From: Dryomyza anilis
Lineage: Eukaryota; Arthropoda; Insecta; Diptera; Dryomyzidae
Reading direction: 5' to 3'
Assembly: GCA_951804985.1 (NCBI GenBank)
Contig: OX638132.1
Location: 91,268,696 to 91,332,695 of the forward strand
DNA length: 64,000 nucleotides
The notes under the pieces were generated by a model. That model was not told the origin of the DNA. It saw nothing but the letters and a program-made list of their open reading frames with translations, and searched no databases. This document shows positions 12,110 to 24,853 of this stretch, piece by piece. The first letter of the stretch is position 1. Each line of letters opens with the position of its first letter. The translations under genes and the position numbers were made by a program.

Positions 12110-13400
12110 CTTTGCATTATCGCAAATTTAATTGCATTACTTTTAAATTACTTTTAAATTACTTAAAATTACTTTATTGTATAAAGTATTTTTTTTTAGT
12201 TTTTTAAGATTTCATTAAATTGTTCAAATAATAAATTTTTATTTAAAAAATATTTAACTTTTACTTTTTAAGTGCTTAGTGTAATTAAAGATTACCATTA
12301 TGTTAAATACTTATTTCAATAAAAACATATATTTCAGAAATCTATTTAAGTTCATTACGAGTCTTGATTTTAATTGTTCATTTGAATATTACTTTAATTA
12401 ACTTAAAATTACTTTATAAATTATTTATTGCTATTTATTATTATTTTGTGTTATATTTTTATACTTTCATGTTCTTTAAATTCCTTTAAATTAGTATTGC
12501 ATTTCTTCAATTATAGTTCTGAACACTTAAAATTGTATAGGTCGTTTAATTCCCACTCAATTACACTCAATTACATTTGCATTACTTAATTTTTTATAAC
12601 CACTTCATTAGTTTTGTTTAATTACCATTCAATTACACTCAATTACTTTTGCATTACTCCATTATTTTGTAACCACTTCATTAGTTTTGTTTAATTACCA
12701 TTCAATTACACTCAATTACGTTTGCATTACTCCATTATTTTGTCACCACTTCATTAGTTTTGTTTAATTACCATTCAATTACACTCAATTATTATTGCAT
12801 TACTTCAGTTTTAGTACTTAAAGTTGTATAGCGCGTTTAATTACAATTCAATTATACTCAATTACTTTTGCATTACTCAATTTTTTGTAATCACTTCATT
12901 AGGTTTGTTTAATTACCATTTTATTACATTCAATTACTTTTGCATTACTCCATTATTTTGTAACCACTTCATTAGTTTTGTTTAATTACCATTCAATTAC
13001 ACTCAATTACGTTTGCATTACTCCATTATTTTGTCACCACTTCATTAGTTTTGTTTAATTACCATTCAATTACACTCAATTATTATTGCATTACTTCAGT
13101 TTTAGTACTTAAAGTTGTATAGCGCGTTTAATTACAATTCAATTATACTCAATTACTTTTGCATTACTCAATTTTTTGTAATCACTTCATTAGGTTTGTT
13201 TAATTACCATTTTATTACATTCAATTACTTTTGCAGTACTCAATTTAATGCATTACTCCATTAGTTTTGTTTAATTACCATTCAATTACACTCAATTACT
13301 TTTGAATTACTCAATTTAATGCATTACTCCATTAGTTTTGTTTAATTACCATTCAATTACACTCAATTACTTTTGCATTACTCCATTATTATGTCAGAAA
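12110..13400 (+). repeat. 73-bp satellite array with ~291-bp higher-order duplication
   Basis: A cleaner core begins near 12540. The phase word GTTTTGTTTAATTACCATTC starts at 12611, 12684 and 12757, exactly 73 bp apart. It is followed in each unit by CAATTACACTCAATTAC, TTTGCATTACTCC and ATTATTTTGTAACCACTTC. A four-unit block carrying variants (TTTTAGTACTTAAAGTTGTA, AGGTTTGTTTAATTACC) is repeated about 291 bp later (variant at 12901 and 13192), giving a higher-order repeat. From 12110 to 12540 only degenerate TTACTTTAAATT/GCATTAC words remain. Confidence 0.85.
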
Positions 13401-13404
13401 TTCA

Positions 13405-14430
13405 TTAGTTTTGTTAAAAAAAACAAATTCGTAGCTATAAGTTTGATCTATAATTAAGCAATACAGTCTAATTACTTTTGAATAATCTTTGACATTTTTT
13501 AATCAGCTTAAAGTTGTAAATGTCATGTTCGTGTTTTTTCCAAGTTTGTTTGGTTAACCTCTGCACCGACCGACAGCACGGTAACTAGGTAAACAAGATG
13601 CGAAAATGCGCAAAGTAGAAAATCTTCCGTCACTTCATTTGGAAAATTCAGGCAAAGATTAGAAGCACCAAAGTGCAAACAGCACACAGACGCCAAACTA
13701 AAACATAGAAGACGTTATGCGGTTCAAATTAGCCAATAGAAAATGTATAAAGTTGTAAACGATATAGTTTTTAGAATTGTTTTTCTAAAATGATCTGAAC
13801 AACTAACACAACTACAACCGATTTTTTAATTTATAAAATAGATTTCACAAAAGATTTAAACGTAAAAAGCAGTTAAAATATATAAAATTTAAAAATTTCG
13901 AAAATTGCGATGAGCAAAAACAACAACAGTAACAAAACATGGTAGTCTTGTTCATGCATTATCGTTCTTAATCTTGCATTGGAATGTCGATTATGTTCCT
14001 GCAAAAAAAGGCAGTACCCAAAAACGTGTTTTCCTTTTTTTTTGCTCTTTAATGACCTTGTATATTTACTTCAATTTTAACTCATTGCCAATGCATTACA
14101 AAGTCATCACTGCATAGAACTTGAAATTTTCTACTGGGCGCCGAAGACGTTGCCAGCGGCTTGCTTCCTGCCTACTTCGCGTTTGTGTTTGTGGCGCATG
14201 TAAAATGTGGATAATTTTAGGAAATTATAACGAATGCGCGCACATTAAAGTCATGTTGTGTGTGTGCATAATTTTTGCAAACGGAAGTGCATTTTGCAAA
14301 GCCAGGCAGACAGACAAACGGACGGACGGACACATACTGCAAGTGTGTCAGTGTGTGGCTGTCTTGGGCGTTTGTTTGCACATGTGTTAATGTGCGCCGC
14401 TTAACTGCCTTGGCTGCAATTTCAAATAGG
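13405..14430. other. non-coding stretch, no gene seen
   Basis: Mixed composition, with a short CAGACAGACAAACGGACGGA tract near 14308-14330. An 89-aa frame at 14121 has no recognisable motif. Nothing else is supported. Confidence 0.5.
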
Positions 14431-14439
14431 TTTTCACGC

Positions 14440-14560
14440 CGGCAACAACAGCCGTAGCAACATCACCCGTAGTAGTAGTAGTAGTAGTAGTAGCAGCAAC
14501 ATCAGCAGTAGCAACAGCAGAAATAGACAGACAGATAATTGAACAAACAGACAGACAGAC
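14440..14560. repeat. GTA/GCA triplet and CAGA microsatellites
   Basis: A run of GTA triplets at about 14470-14491 passes into AGCAGCAACATCAGCAG, followed by two CAGA runs (about 14526-14536 and 14550-14562). Leu-rich and Thr/Val-rich minus-strand frames are by-products. Confidence 0.75.
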
Positions 14561-15129
14561 AACATCAGTTCGCTGCTGTGGCTTAATTGCGAATGAAGCT
14601 TGTTTAATATGCAAATTGAAAGACTCATGCACAACACAGCGTTGCCATACTTTTAAATATATGCACTGTTGGCTCGTTGCCGCTTCCTGCAATGATGAGT
14701 TGAATGTCCTTTGCCGTTGCCATTGACAACGTCGCACAGTGGAACTTTTGCTTTAAAAAATTGGGTAAAATCAAAATGTTTCATGGCATTAAAAAAAATA
14801 TATAAAAAAAATTATAAATAAAAAAAAATTGCAAATCAAAAAAACTTTAAAATAAGAAAATTTTAGATAATGAGTTTTTCGTGCCGAAAATCCAGAGATT
14901 TCCAATAAAAAAATGAAAACTACTAAATTTCAAATATGCAGCCGTTAGCATATTTTAATCTTAACATTTTTTTTCACAATATTATTTTTCACAATATTCT
15001 TTCCTTTTTTGTTACCTGTAATAGAAATTTGAATAATTCGGAACTAATCTCGGAATCCCGGTATTTCTTTTTCTTCCCGGTATTTCGGTTTTTTTGTTCA
15101 AGAAAATGCAAAAATTAGGCAAAAATAAT

Positions 15130-16225
15130 ATTAATACAAAAATGAGAATGGTGAGAAAATAGTCGCATGTTGATTACAAAATGGTTGCAGAGTAGTTACA
15201 GAATAAATACAGAATAGCTAAACAAATATTTGCAGTATGGTTAGGTAATGTTTACAGAATGGTTACAAAATGATTCTATAATGCTTAAGTAAGTTATAGA
15301 ATGATTTCAGAATGGTTACAGAATGGTTTCAAAATATTACAAAATGATTGCATAATGGTTACAGAATAGTTACGGTATGATTATAGAACGGTTACAGAAT
15401 AGTTACTGAATGGTTAAAGATTATTTATAGAATGTTTACAGAACGTTTACAGAATGCTTACAGAATAACTACAGAATGGTTACAGAATAATTGCAGAATG
15501 TGTACAAAATGGTTACAGAATATTTGCAAAATGTTTGCAGACTGATATAATGATTACAGAATGGTTATAGAATGATTCCAGACTGATTCCAGAATGGTGT
15601 TACAAAATTATTTCTTTAGGTTATAGAATGGTTACAGAATGATTGCACAATGAGTACAAAATGGTTACAGAATGTTACAAAGTGGTTGCATAATAGTTAC
15701 AGAATGGTTACAGTATGATTAAAGAATAGTTACAGATTTTTTACAGTATGGTTACTGAATGGTTACAGTATGATTAAAAAATGGTTACAGAATGGTTGCA
15801 TAATAGTTACACAATAGTTATAGAATATTTACAAAATGGTTACAGAATGTTTTTAGAATGGATACAGAATTTTTATAGAAGGGTTACAAAATGGTTTCAT
15901 AATGGTTTCAGAATAGCTACTGAATGGTTACACAATTTTTATAGACGGTTACAGAAGAATCGCAGAAGGATTGCAGAATGAGTACAAATTGGTTTCAGAA
16001 TGTTATAAAGTGATCGCATAATGGTCACAGAATGGTTATAGTATGATAAAAAAAATGGTTACAGAATTGTTAGAGTATTGTACTGAATGGTAATAGAATA
16101 GTTACAGAATATTTACAAAATGGTTACAGAATAGGTACAGAATTTTGAAAGAAAGGTTACAGAATGGTCACAAAAACGTTAAAGAATAGTTACAAAATGG
16201 ATACAGAATGGTTACAGAATCGTTT
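15130..16225 (+). repeat. 11-bp minisatellite array (GGTTACAGAAT)n
   Basis: About 1.1 kb of head-to-tail GGTTACAGAAT units with many substitutions (TTGCAGAAT, TTATAGAAT, GGTTTCAAAAT, AGTTACAGA) and small indels. The 66-aa plus-strand frame at 15781 is produced by the array. Degeneracy is fairly even along the length, which suggests an old array without recent homogenisation. Confidence 0.85.
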
Positions 16226-16229
16226 TTTT

Positions 16230-16760
16230 ATGCTTCTTATTACAAACACTTTTATAAAAATGTTATAATGATTTTAAAACCTATAAATACCGAATATAAA
16301 TTTGGTTTACAATGCTGCAGAATAATTCAAAGGTGGAAATTTGTGAAATATAATATTATGATTTCGGAATTTCCTCATATGCATGTTTGAAAATTTAAAA
16401 TTTGTTACTTTTTATCAGTGGCATATATTCAATGGTTAATTAATGTTTTAATTTTGGACTTTTTCTACTTTGTAAACATAATGTAAAAATAAATAAAATA
16501 AGACATATAGTGAAAACTCGGCATATTTATATTTATTTTTAATTAATTTGTCAAAATGTGTTTGTTTAAATTTCGCAACATTATTTTTAGTTATTATTTT
16601 TTTTTTAATATTTTTAAATATGTAAATGAATTTTTAAAAATATTATTTTATTATTATTTTTATTATTTTATTTATTTGATAATTCATACCACATTTCCAC
16701 TGTGCAACGCACTTCGGAAGTTGTTTTGTCAACGTAACCTCACTGTTTTAGTAGATAGTT
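16230..16760. other. AT-rich non-coding stretch
   Basis: AT-rich, with long T and TTA runs around 16590-16680. No gene or repeat family is recognised. Confidence 0.5.
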
Positions 16761-16764
16761 GTAG

Positions 16765-17045
16765 GAGTTGATGATGTTGTCATGATGCTGCTGTTGGTTG
16801 TTGTTGTTGCTGTTGCTATTGTTATTGCTGCTGCTACTCTCACTGTTGTTCGCTTCATTTCAAACAGCAACAACTCAGACACTCAATTAGGCAGCAACAA
16901 CTTTCGCTTCAATGCAGCTGCTCATGAATATTGTTGCTGCCGTAGAAATAGTAGTTGCTGTTACTGATGAAGTTGTTGATGCTGCTGCTGTTGCTGCCAG
17001 CACATCCTTTATTAACAGCAGTTGCAGTCGATTGCAACAGCGCGG
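16765..17045. repeat. opa-type TGT/TGC and CAA/CAG triplet tract
   Basis: TGTTGT and GCTGCTG runs on the plus strand alternate with CAACAAC, keeping frames open on both strands. As elsewhere in the window, the translations are homopolymer-like (Val/Ala/Leu or Ser/Asn) with no domain. Confidence 0.7.
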
Positions 17046-17049
17046 GCCG

Positions 17050-18185
17050 TTGAGCCACGCAAACGCAAAGTGTTATGCGTTGCAGAAAATTCACAGAACT
17101 TAGCAACGAAATGCATTTGAATGGAATCCTAATGCTGCGCTCATCAAGTATCAGTATTATCAACATGAAGGCAAAACTAAATGCGGCAGTTTAAGGGCTT
17201 CCAAGCAACAGTAGCAGCCACAGCAATTTTCCAAAGCCTTTGAGTGCAGCTACTGCAGTTTAGAAAAAGCTTTTAATCTGTTTTAAATATTTCCCTACTA
17301 TTATTAATAACTTCAGAGGTATGATTTGCTTCAATAAAAAGTAAACTTTTATAAATTTAAATTTTATTTATTAAAAATGATTCATATGTATGCGAATATT
17401 TCATTACAAAATATATAAAGATTTCTAATAATTTTAATTAATTCAGTGGTATTATGACCACAAAAATATTTTTTAATCGAAGTTTAAAAAATATATATTT
17501 TTCATAACATAGCAATTTTAATGAATTGTTAAAATTCTGGAATAAAAACGTTTGAATTTTTGCTCCTTCCTATATTAATTAAAAATCTTTTATTTACTAA
17601 TAAAAAAAATAATTGAATTTTTACTACATAGACCACATGCAATTCACACATGCACCACAAACTGCCACCAGTGCATTATTTGTGGAATTTCAACCGGTTC
17701 GGTTCGGTTCGTTTAATCAAATATTAAATCGAATGCTTCGAATTAAGAACCACTTTTAGTTGGCGCATTTTAACCAGCTTCTGTTGGTTGTGTCAACATG
17801 TGCTGGTAAAAACCTAAATACTTTGAGGTAGAGGAAGGGGAGGTAGAGGAATTTGCAATAATTAAAATAAATAATTTAATCTACTAACAGCAGCTAATTT
17901 CACAGAACTCCAATGCAGTACCAGCAGCAAAAGCCACAGCAGCCAGCAATTTTAATGCAACAATGAGATTTTAATTAGTTTTGGAACAAAAACCACCTGC
18001 ATAAACAACAACAACAAAAATAAATATATACAACAAAGAGTAAAACAACAAACCAACAACAAACCAACAACATATTCATTAAATTTATTGCAATTTGCAT
18101 TTAATTCAATTCAATTCTACTCTACTCTGCAAATAGTAGAAACACTTTAAATCAACAAAAGTAACTTGATAGAACACTGTGAGAA
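17050..18185. other. non-coding stretch, no gene seen
   Basis: A short CGGTTCGGTTCGGTTCG run sits near 17697-17711, and a CAACAACAAC-rich patch near 18000-18070. I see no gene or complete element. Confidence 0.5.
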
Positions 18186-18189
18186 TTTA

Positions 18190-19945
18190 AATTTGTCATT
18201 AAACATTCAATTTTTCACTAAAAATTCAAATTTTCACTAAAAATTCAATTTTTCACTAAAAATTCAAATTTTCACTAAAAATTCAATTTTTCACTAACAA
18301 ATCAATTTTTCACTAACAAATCAATTTTTCACAAAAAATTCAATTTTTCACAAAAAATTCAAAGTTTCACAAAAAATTCAATTTTTCACAAAAAATTCAA
18401 TTTTTCACAAAAAATTCAATTTTTCACAAAAAATTCAATTTTTCACAAAAAATTCAATTTTTCACAAAAAATTCAATTTCTCTCTAAAAATTCAAGTTTT
18501 CACTAAAAATTCAATTTTACAAAAAGTTAAATTTACCACTAAAAGTTAAATTTTTCACTAAAAATTCAAATTTTCACTAAAAATTCAATTTTTCACTAAA
18601 AATTCAATTTTTCACTAAAAATTCAATTTTTCACTAAAAATTCAATTTTTCACTAAAAATTCAATTTTTCACTAAAAATTCAATTTTTCACTAAAAATTC
18701 AATTTTTCACTAAAAATTCAATTTTTCACTAAAAATTCAATTTTTCACTAAAAATTCAATTTTTCACTAAAAATTCAATTTTTAACTAAAAATTCAATTT
18801 TTCACTAAAAATTCAATTTTTTACTAAAAATTCAATTTTTCACTAAAAATTCAATTTTTCACTAAAAATTCAATTTTTCACTAAAAATTCAATTTTTCAC
18901 TAAAAATTCAATTTTTCACTAAAAATTCAATTTTTCACTAAAAATTCAATTTTTCACTAAAAACTCAATTTTTCACTAAAAATTCAATTTTTCACTAAAA
19001 ATTCAATTTTTCACTAAAAGTTCAATTTTTCGCTAAAAATTCAATTTTTCACTAAAAGTTCAATTTTTCGCTAAAAGTTCAATTTTTCACTAAAATTAAA
19101 TTTTTCACTAAAAAAAATTCCATTTGTCACTAAAAATTAAATTTTTAACTAAAAATTTAATTTTTCTCTAAAAATTCAATTTTTCACTATAAATTCAATT
19201 TTTCACTAAAAATTCAAATTTTCACTAAAAATTCAAATTTTCACTAAAAATTCAATTTTTCACTAAAAATTCAATTTTTCACTAAAAATTAAATTTTTCA
19301 CTAAAAATTAAATTTTTCACTAAAAATTAAATTTTTCACTAAAAATTAAATTTTTCACTAAAAATTCAATTTTTCACTAAAAATTCAATTTTTCACTAAA
19401 AATTAAATTTTTCACTAAAAATTCAATTTTTCACTAAAAATTCAATTTTTCACTGAAAATTCAATTTTTCACTAAAAATTCAATTTTTCACTAAAAATTC
19501 AATTTTTCACTAAAAATTCAATTTTTCACTAAAAATTCAATTTTTCACTAATAATTCAATTTGTCACTAAAAATTCAATTTTTCACTAAAAATTTAATTT
19601 TTCATTAAAAATTCAATTTTCCATTAAAAATTCAAATTTTCACTAAAAATTCAAATTTTCACTAAAAATTCAAATTTTCACTAAAAATTCAAATTTTCAC
19701 TAAAAATTCAAATTTTCACTAAAAATTCAAATTTTCACTAAAAATTCAATTTTTCACTAAAAATTCAATTTTTCACTAAAAATTAAATTTTTCACTAAAA
19801 ATTAAATTTTTCACTAAAAATTAAATTTTTCACTAAAAATTAAATTTTTCACTAAAAATTCAATTTTTCACTAAAAATTCAATTTTTCACTAAAAATTCA
19901 ATTTTTCACTAAAAATTCAATTTTTCACTAAAAATACAATTTACT
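18190..19945 (+). repeat. 19-bp tandem array with a palindromic unit
   Basis: About 1.75 kb, on the order of 90 units, of TTTTTCACTAAAAATTCAA. Within each unit AAAAATTCAATTTTT is an exact palindrome around a central C, so every unit can form a 7-bp stem. Variants cluster in blocks: CACAAAAAATTC near 18328-18480, AAATTCAAATTTTC near 19620-19740, and TTAAATTTTTC near 19285-19340 and 19780-19850. Blockwise variants indicate local unequal exchange or slippage. No long frame is open. Confidence 0.95.
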
Positions 19946-19949
19946 TTTC

Positions 19950-21280
19950 CTCTAGCCGAAAAATTGCATGTTTTGCGTTAAAAATTAAAAAAAAAAACTG
20001 ATAAATAGCAGGCAAATGGTAGAGTGAAAAGAAAAGGTTATTGCCTATAGTGTCCAAAAACAATATTTATAAATTGTTTAAAAATACTGAAAGTAGTTGC
20101 CGTAATGCTGCTTTTTCAGAGTACCTTTAATTTTTGTTTATACATTTTTATTCTAAGGTTTTTAAGTAGTTTTATAGCGGACACATGGTAGAAAAAAGTA
20201 CCATTTTGCTGCGTGCCTTTTATTGGCAAATACCTTATTCAGAAAAATATTTTATGAACAATTTTAAAAGCAGTTTAATATGGAAGAGAATGCCGTCTTC
20301 TTACAATCAAAAACTTTACATATACATATATTTCCCAAGTAGAAATCTACCCTATGAGGGTAGACATGATCATCATGATTATGTTCGTGATTTAACTAAT
20401 CGAATTATGACATGGATTAAAAGGTTCCCTATGATAACCCTGTTGCAAGTTCTACTATGATTTGAAAAATTATTTAAGGTAGCCTTAAGGAAGTATATCG
20501 AAATTCTGCATGCTTCAGTCAATTTAAGACAGTATTTAGGCAGGCAACTTTGAAACATTTTCATTGAAAACGTCACGAATAGACAGATTTTGTTCACATC
20601 ACACCTTTGCCATCCTAAAACCTTCCTAAAGATATGTTTTCCATCTATATCAACTGCATTTTTGTCTGGCTGTTTCCTACCATTGTCCTGCCTAAAATTT
20701 TGTTCTGAGATTTTTAATGTTTTTTAACAAAATTATGAATGTTTTCAAATTTTTTTTTTTCAAAGCATGTTTTAAGAATTCAATAATTTTTATAGTGTAA
20801 TAACTGCATGTTGATCTTGGCAGTGGCGAGGTATGTAGTTGGTTTTATTTGCCGCAGGTTGGTTGGATGCTGAGGCGTTGTGTATTACGTAGCTTTTGTT
20901 GCGTTACGATGAGTTGCTGCTGTCGTTACGATTTCACGCAAAGTTGCCTTGCATAATAGTTGTTGTAGTTATTTAATAGAAACACACAAAAAAAAACAAA
21001 AACAACACCATAATGCATTTTTTACGCTTCGATGGCAGCACATGGAAAATATTGTTGCTGCTGTAGGCGAGTTGTAGAAGCAAAAGAAGCAAACTTTAAA
21101 ACAAGTGCTGTAGATTTTTTAAAAATAGTAAAGACAACAAAATAAAATAAATTTTGTAAAAACTAATTAAATTTCGTAGCAAAGTTGCCATGCAATCTGG
21201 CAGTTAGCCGTGCCTTTGGAGGGGCGTTCATGCTGCACGTGTGGTTGCTGCTGTTGTTGATGTTGCTACGTTTTTTCTTC
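19950..21280. other. non-coding stretch, no gene seen
   Basis: A short imperfect palindrome (GTAGAAATCTACCC with GAGGGTAGAC) lies near 20339-20365. A 91-aa plus-strand frame at 20185 and a 72-aa minus-strand frame overlap it and lack motifs. Nothing else is recognised. Confidence 0.5.
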
Positions 21281-21939
21281 TTTTTTTTTTGCTTTTCAAG
21301 TTCAAGTTCAAGTTGAAAATTAAATGTGAAATAATAAAACTTTAAAATGCATTTACAGTTTATGGCACTAAAGTGTGGTTATAATATGGCAACGCTGTTT
21401 TTTTTTTTTTGATTTTTTTTATATATATTTGCGCAAAAGCCATAAAGAAAAAATTGTTGCCGGAAGTGGAGGCAGCAACACTTAAATAGCAGCAATTGGC
21501 TGATGAACGTGATCGATGATTTTTTTTTTTTTTTCGATTAAAGTAGCGCTTAGTAAAAATTGCAGTCAAGGCGAAAAGTTTTTTTTTTTTTTTCATATAA
21601 AAATTTTACTTTTGTACTTTTTTCTTTTTTTTTCATTTTTTTTCATTTATAGCTTTTAATTTCTTTATATATAAATGGTTTCTTTTTTATACTTTAATTC
21701 TATATTTTTAATTTTTGTTTCTGTTTTTGCTTTATGTCTCTTTTTTGCAATTTTACAGATTTTTTTAATCTGCTTTGCATAGAATCTTTACATTACTTTG
21801 CTTTTTATTTTTTTTTTTACTTTTTTCACTTCTCTCTTTTTTAATTTCTGTATCTGTCACTTTTGCTTTGATTTATTTTTCTTCCTTTTACTTTTTGCGT
21901 CTGTCCCTTTGAATCTTTACATAATTTTGAATTTTTATT

Positions 21940-22195
21940 TTTTGTTTCTTTTTTACTTTTATTTTTCATTATTATTTTTTCTATCATTGTTTTTTTTATT
22001 TGTTTTTTTTTTTGTTACTCTTTGTTTCTATTTTTTTTTTCATTTTTGCTATTTAGTTTTTTTACCTTTCTCTTTTTTACTTTTTTAGATCCTTTGATTC
22101 TGTGATTCTCGTTTACTGAATTTTTACATTTTTATTTTTGTTTGCTTTTTTTACTTATTATTTATTTTATTTTTGTTGTTTTTATATATAAAAAA

Positions 22196-22228
<33 letters not shown>

Positions 22229-22880
22229 TGAAAAATGTGAAAGAAATGTTAAAACAGAAAACAAAGAGAAAATAATAAAATAAAAATCATGTTATCTTTT
22301 TTACTTTTATTTTTCATTATTATTTTCTTTACCATTGTTTTTTTTATTTGTTACTCTTTGTTTCTATTTTTTTTTTTTTGCTATTTTGTTTTTTTTTAAT
22401 TTTCTCTTTTTTACTTTTCTTGATCCTTTAATTCTGTGATTCTCGTTTACTGAATTTTTACATTTTTATTTTTGTTTGCTTTTTTACTTATTATTTATTT
22501 TTTTCATTTTGTTTCTTTTTTATATTTTTGTTGTTTTTATATATAAAAAAAAATTAAAAAAAAAAAAAAATTAAAATGAAAAATGTGAAAAAAAAAGAAA
22601 AGTTAAAACAGAAACAAAGAGTAAAAAATAAAATAAAAATCATGTTATCTTTTTTACTTTTATTTTCTATTATTATTTTTTATTTATATATTTTTTTTGT
22701 TACTCTTTGTTTCTATTTCTTTTTTTTAATTTTTTGTTGTCTTGCTTTTTTTACTTTTCTTGTATGTCACTTTGATTCTCGTTTACTGAATTTTTTACAT
22801 TTTTGTTTTTGCTTCATTTTGTTTCTTTTTTATATTTTTGTTTCTTTTTTTATATTTCAAAAAAAAAAAATCAAAAAGTA
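21940..22880 (+). repeat. ~335-bp tandem repeat, 3 copies, inside the T-rich domain
   Basis: The block TCTCGTTTACTGAATTTTT recurs near 22107, 22441 and 22777. Each is preceded by TTTACTTTTATTTT and TACTCTTTGTTTCTATTT and followed by TTTTTATATATA or similar and an A-rich stretch with GAAAAATGTGAAA and GTTAAAACAGAAA. Spacing is about 334-336 bp. The third copy is shortened and altered internally. Confidence 0.7.
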
Positions 22881-23205
22881 AAAAAAAAATTAAAAATGTG
22901 AAATAAAAGAAAAGTTAAAACAGAAACAAAAAGTAAAAAAAAAGAAGTTAAAAATAAAATAAAAATCATCAGTTATTTTATTTTTTACTTTACTTCTTTT
23001 ATTACGCTTTGTTACTGTTTTTAACTTTTCTTCTTTTTATTTTTTTCACATTTTTAAACTTTCCTTTTTTTTTTTTACTGGTGATTTTTATTTTGTATTT
23101 TACTTTGCTTTTTTTTCTTTTTGTTTCTGTTTTTACATTTTATTTATTTTTTACTTTGTTTCTTTTTTAATACTTTTAGTGTCTGTCACTTTGATGCCTT
23201 TCTTA

Positions 23206-23409
23206 CACCCAGTCAAAAATTCTCTCTAGTTTCATTAATATTATTGATTTAATAGTATACCAAAAATAAATATGTTCATGTCAACTCAATGGCAATGTCA
23301 TGGTATTTTCTAGTATTTAATGGTATTTTCCGATTAAAATAATAATTTATCCTATTGACTATTTTAAATAGTAAAAAACTAATATTTATATAGTATTTTT
23401 TTCTGGGTG
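23206..23409 (+). mobile_element. CACCCAG MITE copy A, TA target duplication
   Basis: The ends CACCCAG and CTGGGTG are flanked on both sides by TA (23204-23205 and 23410-23411). The body carries the family landmarks TTATTGATTTAATAGTATAC, ATGGTATTTTCTAGTATTTA and AATTTATCCTATTGACTA. The 204-bp length, lack of coding capacity and TA duplication fit a Tc1/mariner-type MITE. The family is defined here by comparison with other copies in the window. Confidence 0.85.
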
Positions 23410-24853
23410 TACTGATTTTTTTTAGAATTTAGTTTTGATTGATCTTAGATTTTTTACTCTGCTTTTTTTTTACTTTTTATTATTTTTTTTTATATCTTTT
23501 TATAGTTTTTCCTATTTTTTTTTCTATTCGTACAGTTTGTTTCTTTTTTGATGAATTTTATTACATTATGTTTTTTTTTTTTTGTTAATTCTGTTTCTTT
23601 TGAAATTTACTTTTTCTTTAATATATTTTTTTTAATTTCTTTAATGAAACATTTGTTTTTGTTTTTCTTGTATTTTTTTTCATTTCTTTTTATTTTTTTA
23701 TTAGTTTCTTTTTTAAACTTTTTGTTTCTTCTTTAAACTTTTTGTTTCTATTTTTACTTTTTGTTTCTGTTCTTAAAATTTGTGTTCTTTTGATTTTGCT
23801 TCATTTATTAACTATTTGTTTTTGTTTAATGTTTTAATTCATAATTTACAGTTCATTTCGTATTTTACAATTAATTTTCTTTAACTGATTGATTTAATTA
23901 ATTTTTAAAAATCATATTTCTTTTTTTTTACTATGATACTTAATTATTTTTTATTTGTATTACTTTCTTGTTTTTTACATTTTATTGCTTTTCTACGTTC
24001 TGTTTTTATTTTACATTTGTTTTTTATTTACTTTTTGGTTTCACTTTACTTTTTTACAATTTGTTTCTTATTTATTTTATTGCTCTCTTTTATTTTGAGT
24101 TTTTGTTTTTTTTTATTTCGTTCCTTTTTTGTTCGTTCTCTTTACCTTTGGTTTTTATTTCACTTTAATTTCTTATTTTAAAAATTTTACTTTGTATTGA
24201 TTTGAAATTTGTTTCTTTTTTAACATTTTTCATTGCTTGTTTTTCCCAACTGTTGTTGCCCTTTAGTGCTGTATTATTTTTTTATATTTTTTGGTTTTTA
24301 TGGGAAACGGTAAAACTGCATTTTCACAAAATTCATTAAAGTAACGAATGCGGCTGCATCTTACAAATGAACGATCATCGAATACAATCGCGGAAAACCG
24401 CAGAAGAAAAAACGTTAACATTACCAGCAACGAAGACAAAAAATTAGTGCCCTGCGAAGGAAGAAATAATCATGTCTGTCTATATGTGTACCGTCTGTCT
24501 GTGTCTGTCAAATTCACCTTTTGACCCAGTTGTGTTTGTGGCTAAATGAGAAAATTACTATTTGCCGCCGATAAGTTTTCGAAGCTCAGATCTTCAGTCT
24601 TCAGTGGTTGATGAAAATGCTGATGTTGCTGATATTGATAATCATGACATCAACGATGTTGTGCCAGTGTATACATTTTTTTTTTATATATTTCTTAAAT
24701 GATTTTGCTAAATTTCAAACGGAATTTATAAGCCTCACTTTACATTTTTTAGTACAATTTATTTTCTTTGTACATTAATAAAATTTTAACTATTTATTTA
24801 TAAATGTATTAATATTTATTAATATATATTTATAAAATAATTATAAATAAATA

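Larger units (their letters stand above)
21285..24260 (+). repeat. T-rich low-complexity domain
   Basis: About 3 kb dominated by T runs with TTTTACTTT and TTTGTTTCT words, plus poly-A runs near 22190-22228, 22547-22570 and 22861-22870. Several Phe-rich frames up to 101 aa are compositional. The strand asymmetry (T on plus) is nearly uniform. Only the CACCCAG MITE at 23206-23409 breaks it. Confidence 0.8.

Noticed and set aside
18190..19945. CRISPR-like array
   Set aside because: Repeat units are contiguous with no unique spacers, and the genome is eukaryotic; this is a satellite.
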